Assembly (NCBI GenBank): GCA_002314455.1
Contig: DCFZ01000039.1
Coordinates: 1-24,443 of the forward strand
Length of the DNA: 24,443 nt
From: Lentisphaeria bacterium UBA1791
GTDB lineage: Bacteria; Verrucomicrobiota; Lentisphaeria; Victivallales; Victivallaceae
Reading direction: 5' to 3'
Each line of letters begins with the position of its first letter. Positions within the stretch are counted from its first letter, which is position 1. Shown one piece after another: positions 24,420 through 24,443 of the stretch. The notes beneath the pieces were generated by a model that made no database searches, was not told the DNA's origin, and was given only the letters and a program-made list of their open reading frames with translations. Made by a program: the position numbers and the translations under genes.

Positions 24420-24443
24420 ATGCCTCTTCGACGGTTTATGACA

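Overview
The window reads as ordinary chromosomal DNA of a moderately GC-rich, probably Gram-negative bacterium. The presence of an O-antigen-ligase-like protein, a GmhA-type isomerase and several membrane glycosyltransferases points to a complex surface polysaccharide. Gene order and family mix would fit the PVC superphylum (for example Lentisphaerota or Verrucomicrobiota), but that is an impression, not something the sequence proves. I see no phage, insertion sequence, CRISPR array or defence island.

Layout, left to right. (1) 1-1370: a D-2-hydroxyacid dehydrogenase gene (+) behind its own promoter, ending in an intergenic repeat with two terminator-like hairpins. (2) 8315-1356, minus strand: a tightly packed run carB > GAF/PP2C (SpoIIE-type) phosphatase > GT-C membrane glycosyltransferase > panE, read from a good promoter in front of carB. 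(3) 8538-12377, plus strand: an O-antigen-ligase/polymerase-like membrane protein with a TPR-like tail, a second copy of the intergenic repeat, then a DUF2157 membrane protein coupled to a small membrane-anchored partner. (4) 18551-12379, minus strand: a six-gene run of GmhA-like isomerase > cdsA > Lrp/AsnC regulator > class I aminotransferase > recQ > unknown single-pass membrane protein, with very short gaps or overlaps throughout. (5) 18552-18943: a 392-bp gene-free, AT-rich region with an 11-bp-phased inverted array of DnaA-box-like 9-mers, a candidate replication origin. (6) 18944-24335, plus strand: dnaN > recF > rmuC > GT2 glycosyltransferase > DedA protein, then a tRNA-Gln(CTG) with its own promoter and a terminator.

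The strongest non-coding signal is the region before dnaN. DnaA-box-like units lie on the minus strand to the left and on the plus strand to the right of a central dyad, mirrored base for base around about 18706. Genes on the two sides are transcribed away from it: everything to the right on plus, most to the left on minus. The second notable signal is a family of intergenic repeats with a GCGGC/GCCGC hairpin followed by twin hairpins with identical TTGC loops. Several start codons were moved from the longest open frame on the basis of Shine-Dalgarno position, promoter position and family N-termini (carB, GT-C protein, recQ, cdsA, gmhA-like, dnaN, recF, DUF2157).
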